Source of the DNA: Myoxocephalus aenaeus
Taxonomy: Eukaryota > Chordata > Actinopteri > Perciformes > Cottidae
Reading direction: 5' to 3'
NCBI GenBank assembly: GCA_038501785.1
Contig: JBAMJR010000151.1
Location: forward strand, 3,582,501-3,646,500
DNA length: 64,000 nt
Of the stretch, positions 44,261 to 57,000 are shown one piece after another. Position numbers and translations under genes: made by a program. Each line of letters opens with the position of its first letter. Positions within the stretch are counted from its first letter, which is position 1. The notes beneath the pieces were generated by a model that was not told the origin of the DNA, made no database searches, and saw only the letters and a list, made by a program, of their open reading frames with translations.

Positions 44261-46180
44261 CTCCTTCCCGCCCCCCTTCTTAATCGTAAACAGGCTAGCA
44301 CATAGTACAGCCACTGCTCCCTTAATACCTCCTCAAATAATAAGTATTTAGTCTTGATTTACAGAGGCAGTAAAACTCTTCAAAGTGCAGTGTAATCTTT
44401 CATTAGGGATCCTGAAGTCGGTGTCAGCCATATCTGTTCTTCATTATCTTTAATCACTCAGTGTTTTACCTGTTCATTTTATTGTAACAGAGATCATAAA
44501 AACACCCTTGTTAAAAAAACACCCTCCCGACTTTTAGATTATCTTGTTAACACAGCCTTACAAACCGGGCCCATTTAGCTTTTTTTTTTGGAGTGTGCAC
44601 AAAAGAGGTAAATCACTTTTTTTTTCACTGTAACTTAAATTTCTTTTGCTCATTCTTGCCCACCAGCGTACGCTCTTCTCTCTCTTACCTGAATGAATGT
44701 TCAAGTACTGCATGAAAAAAAGTGGTTTCATACAACAGAACAATTACATAACTCAGGGATATTAAGAGGAGAGTAAGTGAGTGATGATGAGTGGAGTATA
44801 ACTTTTTAACACAGCACAATAATTGACATATCACTCAGAGAGTCCTTTTGTATGAGCTTTTCAATAGCCTCTCTACCGAACCATGGTATTGATATAACCA
44901 ATGTAAGGCCAATCCCTGTGGTCTCAACAGGAACTGGGTTGGGTGTATCCAGGGTCCGGCCTATGACACTGACCACTGCCTGTCACTGTGACATGGGGGT
45001 TGAGGATCTCAGCCGAGGTATTTGACCTATATGACCTATGACCCTTAGATGATTGAAGTGGCGGCTTTCCCTGCTCTGGTGCTTCAGCCTAGAGACAAGG
45101 TGACGAGTCCTTTAGGAGCTCTCTGGTTGCAAGATTTTGAAGAGGGTAGAGGCACAGGAGGTATAGGCGCCGGTCTTTGTTGGGAGCGTTGTTGTAATCC
45201 GTCTGCTAGGCTAAGGCCTAAAGACATGTTGGCCAGTCATGAGAGAAGCTGGGCTGTGACCTTGAGTGGTCCCAACTAGTGTCAATGTGGCTGGTTTGCT
45301 CAAGGGCAACTTCGTACTCATGTAACCTGGATGACTCACTTAGTCAGGGCTTGGGTAACACATGGTGTACTTTGTTACTTTGGTGAGTGGTGTTAACACA
45401 CATTGCAACTTGTGACGAGGCATAGAGGTTAGTGGTATTATTTTTCATTGTGCTTCAAAAAATCTCAAAGGTAAGATGACCCTTATAATAACATTTCCTT
45501 TCGAAAGCACTTGTCTCCTTCTTGCTATAATAGTATTTACAACAAACTCATATCCCCTTTAGCATGAATACATCCAGGTTTATGTTTCACTTCAACTAAT
45601 CTAATAATCTCTTTTAGTTTTCACCTTGTCTATGCCTCAAGGTCAAACAACTTTTCTCTCTTTAGTAGTCTCAAATGTTGCTATGCTGCTCCCAGGGTCA
45701 TCCCTACTAATCCCCAGTTACTCCGGTCCTGGTGGATTTCTCCCATGGGCAGGTGAAACCAGATCCCAAACCCTGAAGCTGGGCCAAGATGTCCGCAGAG
45801 ATAAGCATCCTGAGCCCACTCCCAGTCAGGGGTCTTAGACAAGAATTCAGAGATATATCATCACAAATCCATTAAGGCCAGCCTACTACTTTAACCAAAA
45901 ATCCCAGCTGCAGCCACAAGACCTGACAGCCCCGACCTCGAGTTGTAGGACCACGGTTAGAGTCCCCTCAGTCCTGGTCTCTTCTGGACTGTACTCCCTC
46001 AGGTCATTTTTCACATCAGTTTCAACTCTACTTGTCTCTCTCAGGCCCAAGTCCTATACAATTAAACACTGAAGTATTATTTTTCAGTCACCTTATCATG
46101 TACATGAAGACTAAATTAGTATGTGTTATCAATATTACTGGATAACATCCCACGCCTTGCAAATCAGGGTTAAGTAACTG

Positions 46181-46459
46181 TTAACACTAGAACGGCTAAC
46201 ATTGCAATACCCCGTAGAACCACCGGGGGATTTTTTTTTACCCCCTGTTGCAACAGAGTCAGCACGTGCAAATATGTATTTGTTCTTGGAAATCTGAGAT
46301 GATGATGATAGCACCAGCAAGGCACCAGCTGATGATGCACAGACAGTAAGTGTTACTGTGGTGTAGGTTTTAAAACCAGAAATACACACACTGAAGAAAG
46401 GTTCAACGTCAAGGTCCCGTCATGTGTTATCTTAGGTGATGCACATCTTCTACTCTTAA
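46181..46459 (+). mobile_element. Possible piggyBac-type small element (279 bp) bounded by TTAA
   Basis: The left end reads TTAACACTAGAA, close to piggyBac termini (TTAA target followed by CCCTAGAAAG-like sequence in insects). The right end reads TTCTACTCTTAA at 46448-46459, which matches the inverted left end at 10 of 12 positions. Both edges carry TTAA, the fixed piggyBac target. No transposase is present; a short acidic Asp-rich frame lies near 46300. The two mismatches and short terminal match leave real doubt, and the right end could be chance. Confidence 0.35.
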
Positions 46460-47075
46460 GGACAGGATTACAAATGGCTACCTGCTGTATCGTATCACAT
46501 TGTTTTTATTTAATGTAAGCTATTGGCAATTCCAGTCTTTGAAGTACTTTTGAATCCACAATTAATGGTACTGGAAACACAGCGTCTCTATCCCCAAGCA
46601 CTTGTCTAAACATCCCGCATGACGACGGGTTTGGGTTTACAGTCCTGCTCTTGTATCTTCATGGTGTCTGTGGCTTCGCCAACCGCATGACGTCTGCATG
46701 GGAGGCAGGCTGTTGGCCACAGGGTGGTTGGGTTGACAATCTATAGTGAATGGTGGCAGACTACACCGTTGTTTGTGGCGCAGTGTTGTTTGTGCAGCAC
46801 TAAAAGACAACGCTTGTATATGACAACCATAAGTGGGAGATTTGTCTCCTTGTCTCTCGCCATCTCTCCACTGTAGCCACTGTTCTGCCTTTCTTGCACC
46901 AACAGAATTGTGTTTTTTAATTGCTACAGTCGCCTGCATGTATTTGGCTAGGTTTGTTTCTACTGAGTGTCACGGCCACTGTACCCTTTAATTAACATAG
47001 TTTTTAGAGGGAACCTTTGAAACCATGATTGTGATACACATAAAACAAGCCAAAGCACTTTCAAATAAGTCATAG

Positions 47076-47094
47076 TTTTTTTTTTTTTTTTTTT
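47076..47094. repeat. T19 homopolymer
   Basis: Nineteen T residues, followed by T-rich sequence to about 47200. It could be the complement of a decayed poly-A tail, but no adjoining retroposon is recognisable. Confidence 0.9.
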
Positions 47095-48959
47095 GCTTTC
47101 TGCTTGAAAAATATATTCTGGTGAGCTTTGTTTTGTTTGTTTGTTTTAATTTTTCTGTTCATGTTTTCTGTTTATTTGTGGTGTGCTTTTTATTAAAGCT
47201 TATCCAGATTGGAGTAATCAGCAGCACTGCTCAGTGATTTACAATATAGTTTTTACATAAAGAGGGCAGTTACTTATGTGTACATTTTCAAGAGCTGCAA
47301 CCACAATGTGTATCAATATTTGTAAAGTATGTGATTTGTCTATGCACTACACAAGCCTGTTTGTTGTACTCTGTTACATTATAGTTTGTTTTAAACTTTG
47401 CTTTTTCATCAGAATCTTTAAACTTACTATACTGGTGAACTGTGCTGAATGCGGTAATATGCCAACATGAAATTGCTATATCTTAACTTTTTCTTATAAT
47501 GTAATTAAGTCACTGGCAACACGTTTTTTTTCTCCTGTAACTCCTTGAATCCTAATACTAGATAAGACAATACTCAGTGCTTTAGAAAGTTAGATCTAGA
47601 AAACAACAACAAAACAATAATGCTATCTAACGCCCTGCATGGTCTTAAAACAGTATTTTACTATATAAACTGATAAAGTCATGTAATTTAATTTATGTAT
47701 TTTCTTAAAAAGAACACAGACTTATTGCCCTGAAAATAAACTCACGTGTACACTGTGGACACGGTGCGACTGAAAAAAAGCTTCCTTAATTATTCACTGG
47801 TTGGTCCGTACGCCTGCAGGTTCTTTTATTCTCCACTACAAGGGCATGTAAATTTGTGATTCTCAGGACAGAGCAAAGACCAGCCTGAACACAAGTACAG
47901 CCCCCATTTGTTATCAAACATATGATCCATGCTATCTATTTATACTGCAGCTTTAATTATCTAGTACTTCCTGCCTTTGAAGTGCGATCAATCAGCTCCT
48001 ACCTGATGCCAGGAGAGGCCTGCACATGTGCACCAGTGGCATGAAACCCCCTATTTCACCTTCCCCCTTTCAGCCATGTTGTTCTTATTGTTCTTTTCAG
48101 GCTTATAACACAGATCCGTGAGGATGGTAAGAGTGGAGGCATCCAAAACCCCCTGCTTTAATACCAACCAGATTGACAGGACACACTAAATATGAACCAG
48201 GGTGAACCACTGGTGTTATCCATCTTGCTGGGCTTGTTCAAACACAATATGACATTTTAAGTTAAGATTCTTACATTTATCTTTCACATAATTGTTACAA
48301 CAAGAAATCAGTTAAGTTACTTGTTAATGATTGATAGCTTACTATGCAGGACACAGAGGCAGGTGAGCGTTTCCAGCACCTCAACATGAAAAAACTATTT
48401 TCTGTGTCCCAGCACGTTTCAGAACATGCAGACGACTCAGACAGAACGCTCCAAGTCTTGTTTCCTGCACACAGCATGTTTTCATTTACCAAACGAGGAG
48501 CGGAGCCAATGAGAAAATCAATGGCACAGATAAGTAGCCCCTCTGCCCTCAATGTGTGACGGTGAACCCGTATGGACACAGCAGGGAGCTGTGGCAGAAC
48601 ATGTCACTAAAAGGAAAAGATCCAGTCTGGCCCCAAATGTTAAATAAATAACAGTAAAAACGGTGGGATTGAGAAATAGCCAAAGAGAGGATAGAAGAGC
48701 GCATGCTAGCAGCTGTGAGTAAGTGAGTGAGTGTGCAGGTTTGTAGCTTAAGGTCAAAGGTCACATGAAAAAGCAGAAAAAAAGGTGTATCAAAGAAACC
48801 GAGGATGGGGAATGTATACATGTACAGTCTGATCCATCATAGTCCATGCTTAGGGGTTTCTGTGCAATATGTTCTCTATTACATAGCCCAGGTGATTTCT
48901 GTCTGTCTCTCCTCAGAACATGATCTCCTCCAGGCCACGGCCCGCGTCTTGTTAAAGCG

Positions 48960-49240
48960 GCACGGACCCGGCGTGGATTGAGTTTAAAAGTAATAAAGAA
49001 GCGGACCTGCTGGCTAGGTGAAAAACCCGCTATCGGATTCCTAAGAGCAACTTTCTTTTCATGTGCAGACTGCATTCAACGAAGCGTTTAATTCAACAAA
49101 TCCATGGTTGTGATCCACCAGAAACAGAGCTGGGGTTAGTTCAATTTGTACCAAACGATCTCCACATGATCAAAGCGCGGCGAGCTCTCCCCAACATACT
49201 GCTTAAATTAGACTAACACCAAAGTCTTTGGCTCTTGGAC
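48960..49240. promoter_or_regulatory. Candidate conserved non-coding element
   Basis: Repeat-free block with GCGTTTAATTCAAC near 49084 and CTTAAATTAGACTAAC near 49203. No coding signature. Weak call by style. Confidence 0.2.
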
Positions 49241-52200
49241 AGTATTTGGAATGTCTTACCAGCAGAGAAATTCTTTCACACATATGGTTTCAATAGGCCC
49301 AAGATGCCAGCTTCACATCTTTAATGGGCTGACAGGGAACTTTGGTGCTAACTCTCTGACTCCCAAAAGTTCTTGGGCTGTCACCCGCAAAGCGGCGTTC
49401 ATTCAAGTGTTTTTTTTTCTCTCTTCCTTCCCCTCCTATTACCAGGCACTGAAGAGGAGCGATTGTGCAGTGAAGGGAGAGAGGAGTTCTCTTCCCCTCT
49501 CTGCTGCAAACGTCATCCCTCGCTGCAAGATTGTCACTTCTCGGAGTGTGTGTCAACCACAGCAAGTCTGGCAGCCGTGCGGTCTGCTCGGAGCAACTAA
49601 CCAAAGTTACTGAGTTACTCCGACCAGACCCTGTCCTTGTCCTCTTCTGCTTCCTCCTCCTCTTCCACTGTCCTGTAGATAGAGCAGACATAGAGCTCCA
49701 CGCTGTACTGTATCAAGCCAAGTTTTTTGTCAGTCAGTACAGACCATCTGGGTGTGTACTCATTATGTGAATGCACATGTACTTCATTGTGTGCAGATAA
49801 CCGGAGTGCATGTTAGTCAGAGTGGGCAGGAACCCTTCCTTCTGCCTTTCCCATGTCTACATCTGCAGGGCATGTGGAACACAAAAAACACACCACCGCA
49901 CCAGCAGGAGAAAACAGGGGTGCGGTTCTCGTGTGCCTGCTGGATATCGAGCAGTCCCTCGGCATGTTGTAAAAGCCTCTCTAATATCAGTGTTATAACC
50001 AGACGCTCAGTGCAGAGCAGGATCCAGTTTTCTTCTCACCAAAGTTGGAGATATCACGCCTTGCACTTGATTGTGACTTGTTTGGATGAGAGGATGTCAC
50101 AGGCATTATAGATATAAACGAAAAATCACACACACGCAGTCCCAGATACTTCAGGTTTCACAGCTGAATTGACTTAGGACTCTCGGGAGAGTTCAAAATG
50201 TGACATTTTCACTCAGCGTCTGCACTTTTGTTACAACAGGCATAAAGAAAAGCAGAAAAGTAGAACCAGCAGGGGGTTGGTAGGTGGGTTGTGGGTTGGG
50301 GGCGTCTCTCCAGGAGCAGATTCAGACTTCTCAGCTCTATTTCTGTTCTAGCACAATTAGTCTGTTCCCTAAAGACAAGGCTATGGAGAGGCAATACATG
50401 AATACATGCTTGCTGGCATGTCACTCCATGAGTTCTATATAGTGGGAGTTCCAAGTGTGCATGTGTTTTGTTGTTGCATTAGGTGTAGGGATTAAATCAT
50501 TATTATTCCGTCATATATCTACACATTTTCATGCAGACTTTTTGATTTTCCAGCTGAAGTGGCTCACACCAACATAATGTAAATATGTGGTGCACACTGT
50601 GAATGCATATTGTGTTGATCTGCTACAGTCCAGCACAAGTCTTCTTGTTATAGAGAGTGCACAATAGCACATTTAATTTGTCTGCACATGCATTCGTTTT
50701 CCAACCTGGCCTCGTCTTTATTGTGGAACTGGTGATGTTTTCCATAAAGCAGCATACAAACAAATACATTTACATTATATTCGTTATAAAATGTATTATT
50801 ACAGCTTTTTTCTATGCACTGTATTTTTATGTTGGTGTCACGCTGTACAAGATCATCAACCTAATGCTTCAAATGTAAAATATGTCAAATGTATTTATAT
50901 GCATCACTCTCAGTATATAAATCCTTATTGCCAACTTCAAATGATGCAGGCGCTTGCTAAAGGTATTTGTTCATTGCAGTAATTTATGCATAAAGTGGCT
51001 TTTGTCAGGCTGCAACAAAGCAACTTTGATAAATGCCCTTTAATTTATTGTCACGTATGTGAACTCAAAGTGAAACATTTACAGGCTGTGCACTGAGCCA
51101 GACCAGAGGAGGGGCCTCTCCGGTGAAAGTGAGCATAGCCCAGAGTTGAATTTCTTGTCTTTGGAAACTTCGGCTCCCACCTCCTCTCAACCCCCTCGGG
51201 GTTAATCAGAGGCATAAAGGTTACGATGTACATCTAGTGAATAACGACAATATGATGTGCAGGGAAACAACGTGACAGTTTGTAGCCATTAACTTATGAG
51301 CAAGACATGGTCCATTTATTTAGAGGAAGACAGGTCAGATTCAACACAGGATGAGACTTATTTTTTCACATTGTGTTGTGAATTCTGACCAGCTGTCCCT
51401 TGAAAAAGATATGCTTAATTGTATGTTCCATTTCCTGAGCTGGACAGGATGACTTCACAACTTGAGACCAAAAGGGCATTCGGTGAACTGTTGTGAGACA
51501 AGCTACTTGAAGACAGGTTGCGCCTGTGTCGTCACTGTCACAATCCAATTTCACATGTATCGAGCCTGGATGACTTGCTTATAAGGAACTTCTTGAGAAA
51601 TGCACACCCTCTTGAAAAGAGAGAAAAGCCGGGCTACCATGGCAATTCACAGACTGACCTCTGACGTGACCTCTTGCCTGTTTGCTGACATTTTTGCAAT
51701 GGACGCACTTGAACGAAAAATCGGGGGAGGAGAAAGAAAAAGAAGAGAGGAGTAAGAAAAAAGGAGGGGGGAAAGGGAGAATGCCTTTTTCTGATGGATG
51801 AGGTCTTCTCCTGTTACATTTGGAGAGAACACAGCTGTGAGGAGCTGTTAAGTACACGCAAACAAGCCGTCTGCTTTAGACAAGCCTGCCGGGCACCCGG
51901 CCCCACATCCCACTTGTACAGCTCTGACACATGATCACAGCCAGACAATACATGTGGGAGCAGAGCGTGCTCCACTAAAAAGTGAGAAATATTTTCAACT
52001 AGAACAAAAAACAATCCCCTCTCAATACCGCTGGGACTCCTCTTGGTATTAATTCATCTTGTTTCTCTTTGTCTTGTGCTGGTTGGTGTGCTGTTGGGGA
52101 GAGGGAAGAGTGAAAGGAGAGAGTGGGGCTTGGTGGTGTAGTGACTAGAAAATAGGTTAGGAATGGGGAGAAATGTAAAGAACATCTGCTACCGTGACGG

Positions 52201-53044
52201 TGTCACACTTTGTCTAATGTGTTCTGAATAGGCACGGCTGTCCCAAGTTGTGTGAAGGGAAATCTTTCTGATCCATATGCTGATTAAGGGAATTAATGGG
52301 GGATTTATTGTATTTTTTTTTGTAATGCCCACCATTAGTCGATGGAAGCATAATTTCTTTTATGATCGCAATAAAGTGCAAATTATTACAGAAAAACATG
52401 ATAAATACATTTTTGACCCATGCTTTTTGAATCAGCTATGACGCAATGAGCGCTATACTGTTAATACTTATTGGTATCTTAATGTTACATTGTGTGACAG
52501 CCATCTTTGCAATTAAAAAGCAGGGGATAATTTGAGAAAAAGTCACTTGCATATGTCACAAAACGTTTCTGGAGTCACATGCTCCCCAGATGAGCTTTCT
52601 CTATGAGTCTCATACCCTCCCAGACACTTTGGGCTCAATAAGTAGCAATTGTATTGTACACATGTCCTCTCAACAGTGACTACAGAGGGGGCCACATTCG
52701 TCAACATGTCCCCATGCGAGGAACTGGAAGTGATGTGATCTTGATACTTGTGGCAAACCCCAAATAAGCTGACAAAGTTTTTAAACTTTTGCACACTTCC
52801 AATCGACAAGTAGTGTAAAGTGGTTTGGGTCCGGAGTCTACTGTAGTGTTCGGGACATGTGGCACTGCGTTAAACTGAGCCATGCTCGTGATTCAAAGGA
52901 TAATGAAGATGGTTTGCTGACAGATGGGTTGTGTGGTGAAATCTGGATCCAAATGACAAACCCTGTCCTTTGTCAGATTTTTAGTAGTAATCCATGAGTG
53001 TTTGTGAGTGAAACTTAAAACGGTTTGGGTAATAGGAAAATTGG

Positions 53045-53047
<3 letters not shown>

Positions 53048-53118
<71 letters not shown>
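53048..53118. repeat. (TG)n microsatellite, 71 bp
   Basis: Perfect TG run. Confidence 0.98.
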
Positions 53119-53119
<1 letters not shown>

Positions 53120-53308
53120 TTATGGGTAGCGCTGATGCAGCATTAATCAATGCAGCGCCACAGCTGGTTGTGTTTTGGGTATGTGCACCTTTCTCTCTCA
53201 CTCAGTCTTAACTGTGAACTTCAAATGACTTCTGCTGTGTAAAGTACAAGCACCATTGTCGCCACATCGTGCTCATTACATATAAGGACAAAACAGGCGT
53301 CTGGTAGG

Positions 53309-53311
<3 letters not shown>
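53119..53311. other. Spacer between two GT microsatellites
   Basis: Unique sequence containing GCTGATGCAGCATTAATC near 53131. No gene seen. Confidence 0.5.

Positions 53312-53349
<38 letters not shown>
53312..53349. repeat. (GT)n microsatellite, 38 bp
   Basis: Perfect GT run, about 190 bp after the previous GT array. Confidence 0.98.
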
Positions 53350-53350
<1 letters not shown>

Positions 53351-54400
53351 TATGTGAGAACTAGAGCAGTAAAGAGAGCAGGAGATATTTGATATCGACA
53401 TTTTTGATACGTCTACTATCTGTATCAAAGATGATACAACTCTCTCATTTTGGTTGAACAAAAATTACATCTCATCCGAGTGCCAAAAGTCAGTGTGTGC
53501 TTTGGGAAAGGTCACACTAAGTCTCAGCTCTTACCCCACACAGTATTTTTTTACGCAGCACCAGGATCTCTGTGTTTGGATTGTTGGCAATAACTAACCT
53601 AAATAATAATGGACCTATCGTCATGCTATTTGCAGAGCTGAGGCAGGAGACCTCTCCAAAAGAAGAGGACACACATAGTGAGGACAAGCCGCTGTCAGCA
53701 GCTCCAGGTCCAGGTCGCAGGATACACTATTGTTAAGTGTCTCCATTTATCACAAGGCTCAGGTTAAAGAGCAACCCTACTTCCTGTATCCCAGCACTTC
53801 ACACTCAGCTGAGCTGTTCTGCAGAACCATCACAAACAAAGGCAACCTTTGCACAGCAAAGACTAAGGCTCGAAAAGGAAAATAAACATAGGGATGAATA
53901 ACTTTGGAGGCCAACTACAGGAGGAAATATATTTATATCAGTAGCGCCCAGAGTTATTTTTCCATAATGTCGGCTGCTAACAGTAGCTACGTGTTGTTTT
54001 GGCTGCTGCCTGAGAGGTGAAGAAGGAAATCCAGGTGAAGAATCTCTGTCGCTCTGATGGCGTCACACTGCCTCCTGATATGACAGCAACACATCCAGCC
54101 TATCTCCTGCTTAGGTTCTGGTGTATGAACATTATGAGGGGTCATTGAAGTTATTTACCCATAAAACTTTTAACTTTTAACTAATGTATGTGCAATAACA
54201 ATAATACATGAGCTCTTCAAAATGCCTGTTAGCTAGGAAATATGCTAAAATTCCATTTCCCAAATAAAAGACAGTGTATGGCTTTAGTTGACTTTAGTGA
54301 TCATATAAGATGAGTTTACACTTCTCTAAATATCTTGTTTGTTTATCCCTCCTTTATTTTGAAGGTGCAGCGCTTACACCAGGCTCAAGTAAAACACTAA

Positions 54401-54478
54401 ACCATACCTTTTTTAATCAAATAAAAAAATACACACAAAACCATAGCCGTTTTAATCAAATAAAAAAATACACACAAA
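54401..54478. repeat. 39-bp tandem duplication, two copies
   Basis: Units 54401-54439 and 54440-54478 differ by only a few bases near their starts and share TTTTAATCAAATAAAA followed by AAATACACACAAAA exactly. The near identity suggests a recent duplication. Confidence 0.9.
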
Positions 54479-54839
54479 ATTCCGTAATGATGGTGGAGAC
54501 GGATGTCAGTTTGTATTACTTATGGTCTGTGCATGTATACAGTTTTGTTGACTCCCAGTAATTCTACATCTGTTTTCAGGCTCAGGGAGAGTTTTGTTCC
54601 ACTCTATATCTCATTAGTCATCTTGTCTTTAACTCTCTGTGAGCTCTGCAGAGCAGATTACCCCGAATGAGGTTTTACTCTCTCTGTCGCTCTCTCTCTT
54701 TTTGTCAGCATCTCTGTATCTCACTTTCTGTTTGCCTATCCATGCATGCTGATGTGTGTTTAGACGAGGGTTGTGCTGCTATGACATACTTCTATTTGGA
54801 ATAATTACGGGTTGATTTTATTTGACAAAACTTTTTTTC

Positions 54840-55080
54840 CCTCTCTCTCCAGTCACTTGAAAGAAAACAACAGTGCCCCGTTCTCCAGATATTAATTTGG
54901 CTTAATTTAATTTGGAAAACATCTCCTGCAAGTTTCCTTGGCACAACCTTTGAAGTGACAATATGAAATAATAAACCCTATTAAATATAAATCAGAGGAG
55001 CGATGTCAGCGCTGCTATGATTTCCATTTGATATCCGAGAGAGAACACATGTGATCACTCTATTTTCCATTTTTCCCCAC
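54840..55080. promoter_or_regulatory. Candidate conserved non-coding element
   Basis: Repeat-free AT-rich block with CAGATATTAATTTGGCTTAA near 54886 and CTGCTATGATTTCC near 55012. No coding signature. Regulatory role inferred from style. Confidence 0.25.
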
Positions 55081-55142
55081 CTTCTATCCCACAATTTCAC
55101 CTTTAATTGAATATGTTTCTGTTGTTGTTGCCAACCAATCCA

Positions 55143-55157
55143 CCCCCCCCCCTCACC

Positions 55158-55193
<36 letters not shown>

Positions 55194-55205
55194 CCCCCCC
55201 CCCCC
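55143..55205. repeat. C-run / (CT)12 / C-run polypyrimidine mirror repeat
   Basis: The order is C10, TCA, C13 (55156-55168), about 12 CT dinucleotides, then a C12 run ending at 55205. The core from 55156 reads nearly the same in both directions along one strand, a mirror repeat of the kind that forms triplex (H) DNA, and the C runs could form i-motif or G-quadruplex. Run lengths are liable to sequencing error. Confidence 0.95.
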
Positions 55206-55540
55206 AATCTACTTCCTCAAGCACGTAATGCATGCAGTAAATAATTCAAATGAAATTAATTTTACAGCACCTTGTTTCCACTAAGCATGCCAACATCTGT
55301 TGTCGAGTCACAAGTTTACATTGTTGGTCATTACTTTCCACAATGAGCAAAATGTTTTATTAAAGCCCCGTGGGAGTCCCTCTTGGATCAGGCAGAGGCG
55401 GCGGTGCTACTGACTGAACCCTCCCTGAACTCTGACAATCAAAGATTGGCTGCAGCTCTATTGGGGCTCGACTACTGTCTTGCTTCCCAAAGCGGGCAGG
55501 GACTTAATGTGATTGAGGTGTTGGACAGACTCAGTCCTTC
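55206..55540. promoter_or_regulatory. Candidate conserved non-coding element
   Basis: Directly after the polypyrimidine tract: CACGTAATGCATGCAGTAA near 55222, ATGAAATTAATTTTACAG near 55250 and CTGACAATCAAAGATTGG near 55432. Repeat-free and without a protein-like frame. Weak call by style. Confidence 0.25.
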
Positions 55541-56559
55541 AGGAAATCGCTGACCATAATGTAACAGAGCTTTGCTGACTTTTGAAGTGACGTTGTGCTT
55601 TTGTTCCGCACAACAGAGTAAATCTCACCCTGCTGTTGTTGCACAAAGGCCCATTACACAGTGGATATATAAATAGGCCTTTTATTCTGTTGCTTCTAAT
55701 TACCATAGTGCAAATACTAACGGCACAATATGAAATGATAATCTTCAAGTTAAATCATCAACCATTTTATCTACTGTCGACACACAACATGCAGTACATA
55801 TTTTAATGATGTTTTCCACACTGTTATTTTGGTTCAATATAAAAGGAGTGTTTGGTGAGGTTAATGATATTTATTGTGGCAGAGGGAAGGACCTGCACGT
55901 ACGTATATATAATATGTTCCAAAGATGTGTGTGCACATCCCAGTGTACAAGAGGGGGAGCAGAGTCGGATAGAACATCTCCTTCACTTGCGGGAGGCAGG
56001 GAGAGCGACGCGAGCTCAGGAAGTAAGCTGTTTATTTGAATTGGTCCACATTTAAACAGCTCTGCACTCACAGCCCTTCAAAGAAAGGCACATTGTGTAT
56101 TCATCAATTTTAGTACTCATGGGGAGAGAAAAAATAAGCAGACTGCTATACATAAATCATTAAGACACAATCAAAAGCAAACACAAGATATACAGAGAGA
56201 TGTACACAGACTGTGGGTTGAGTTGAGAATGTGGTCGCTAAACCTCAAACCAACGTTGCACTGGTGGTTATATTAGTTACTGTTGGAAAAAGGGGCTTTA
56301 AACACTAAAGTCTCCACAGACTGGGCCTTCAACAGAGCAGAAGAACAGGGGGAGAGACAGGCGGTGGGTGTTTCTGGAAGCACCTTTCCTCTGTAGACTT
56401 GGCTGTAAAATGTGAGGGGACCTAGGACACACCCCAGAGGAGCTCTGAAGTGGTTGTAGCCACCAAGGGGCCCTGATAGCCCTGCTGCTTCTGTGCTCCA
56501 TCAGCCCCCGAGCAGGTGACAGCGACTCGTCCATACTCTGGGCCTCTGCCAGTAACAGA

Positions 56560-57000
56560 TGTGCTTAGTCAAATGACTAATTGAAAACCTAAAACAAAAT
56601 CAGCAGCTTGGCTATTTGGCCTGCATAATAACGGGCCTGTGCTGATAAAGGGAGTGGGAGAAAACACACACACCCCTCTCATCAGCGGCGCCATTAACAA
56701 TCATGAGCAAAGATGAAAACAACGCTTGGTTTATTCGGCAAATGAAAGCACATAACTAGATGCTGTCCCTGGAGTCCATTTCCAATTTTAATAATACATC
56801 AAGGAGCATAGCCGCAGCAAATGCTACTATGTTGAGAGCCAACGCATACCAAACTACTTACAGCTCCAGCATTGGGAGACAACTCCCAGAGCTAAGAATT
56901 TAGCACATGCATAAAGGTACACAACATGATAGCTATTAGCTAAATTAAAAGAGCCATTACCAGAGTAGTGTGTGGAATCACTTGACAGTTAAATGCTACA
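56560..57000. promoter_or_regulatory. Candidate conserved non-coding element
   Basis: Repeat-free block with AAATGACTAATTGAAAACC near 56571, GCGCCATTAACAATCATG near 56688 and TTTTAATAATACATC near 56786. No coding signature. Enhancer-like by style. Confidence 0.27.

Larger units (their letters stand above)
38348..46180. other. Non-coding unique DNA
   Basis: No confident gene. It contains a weak exon candidate (38611-38748), a short ORF with a hydrophobic start (39565-39762, see findings), GA and GT arrays, a 12-bp tandem duplication and an enhancer-like block, each listed. A short GT run lies at 39064-39084. Confidence 0.5.
46460..53047. other. Non-coding unique DNA
   Basis: No confident gene. 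Holds a T19 run (47076-47094), an enhancer-like block (48960-49240), a strong splice-acceptor-like site near 49445 (see findings) and a purine-rich patch at 51715-51785. Other frames have no recognisable domain. Confidence 0.5.
53350..55142. other. Non-coding unique DNA
   Basis: No gene recognised. Contains the 39-bp tandem duplication at 54401-54478, a short CT-rich patch near 54680-54700 and an enhancer-like block at 54840-55080. Confidence 0.5.

Noticed and set aside
52125..52150. TTGGTGGTGTAGTGACTAG, resembling a tRNA-derived SINE A box
   Set aside because: No B box, no body and no tail follow; too short to call.
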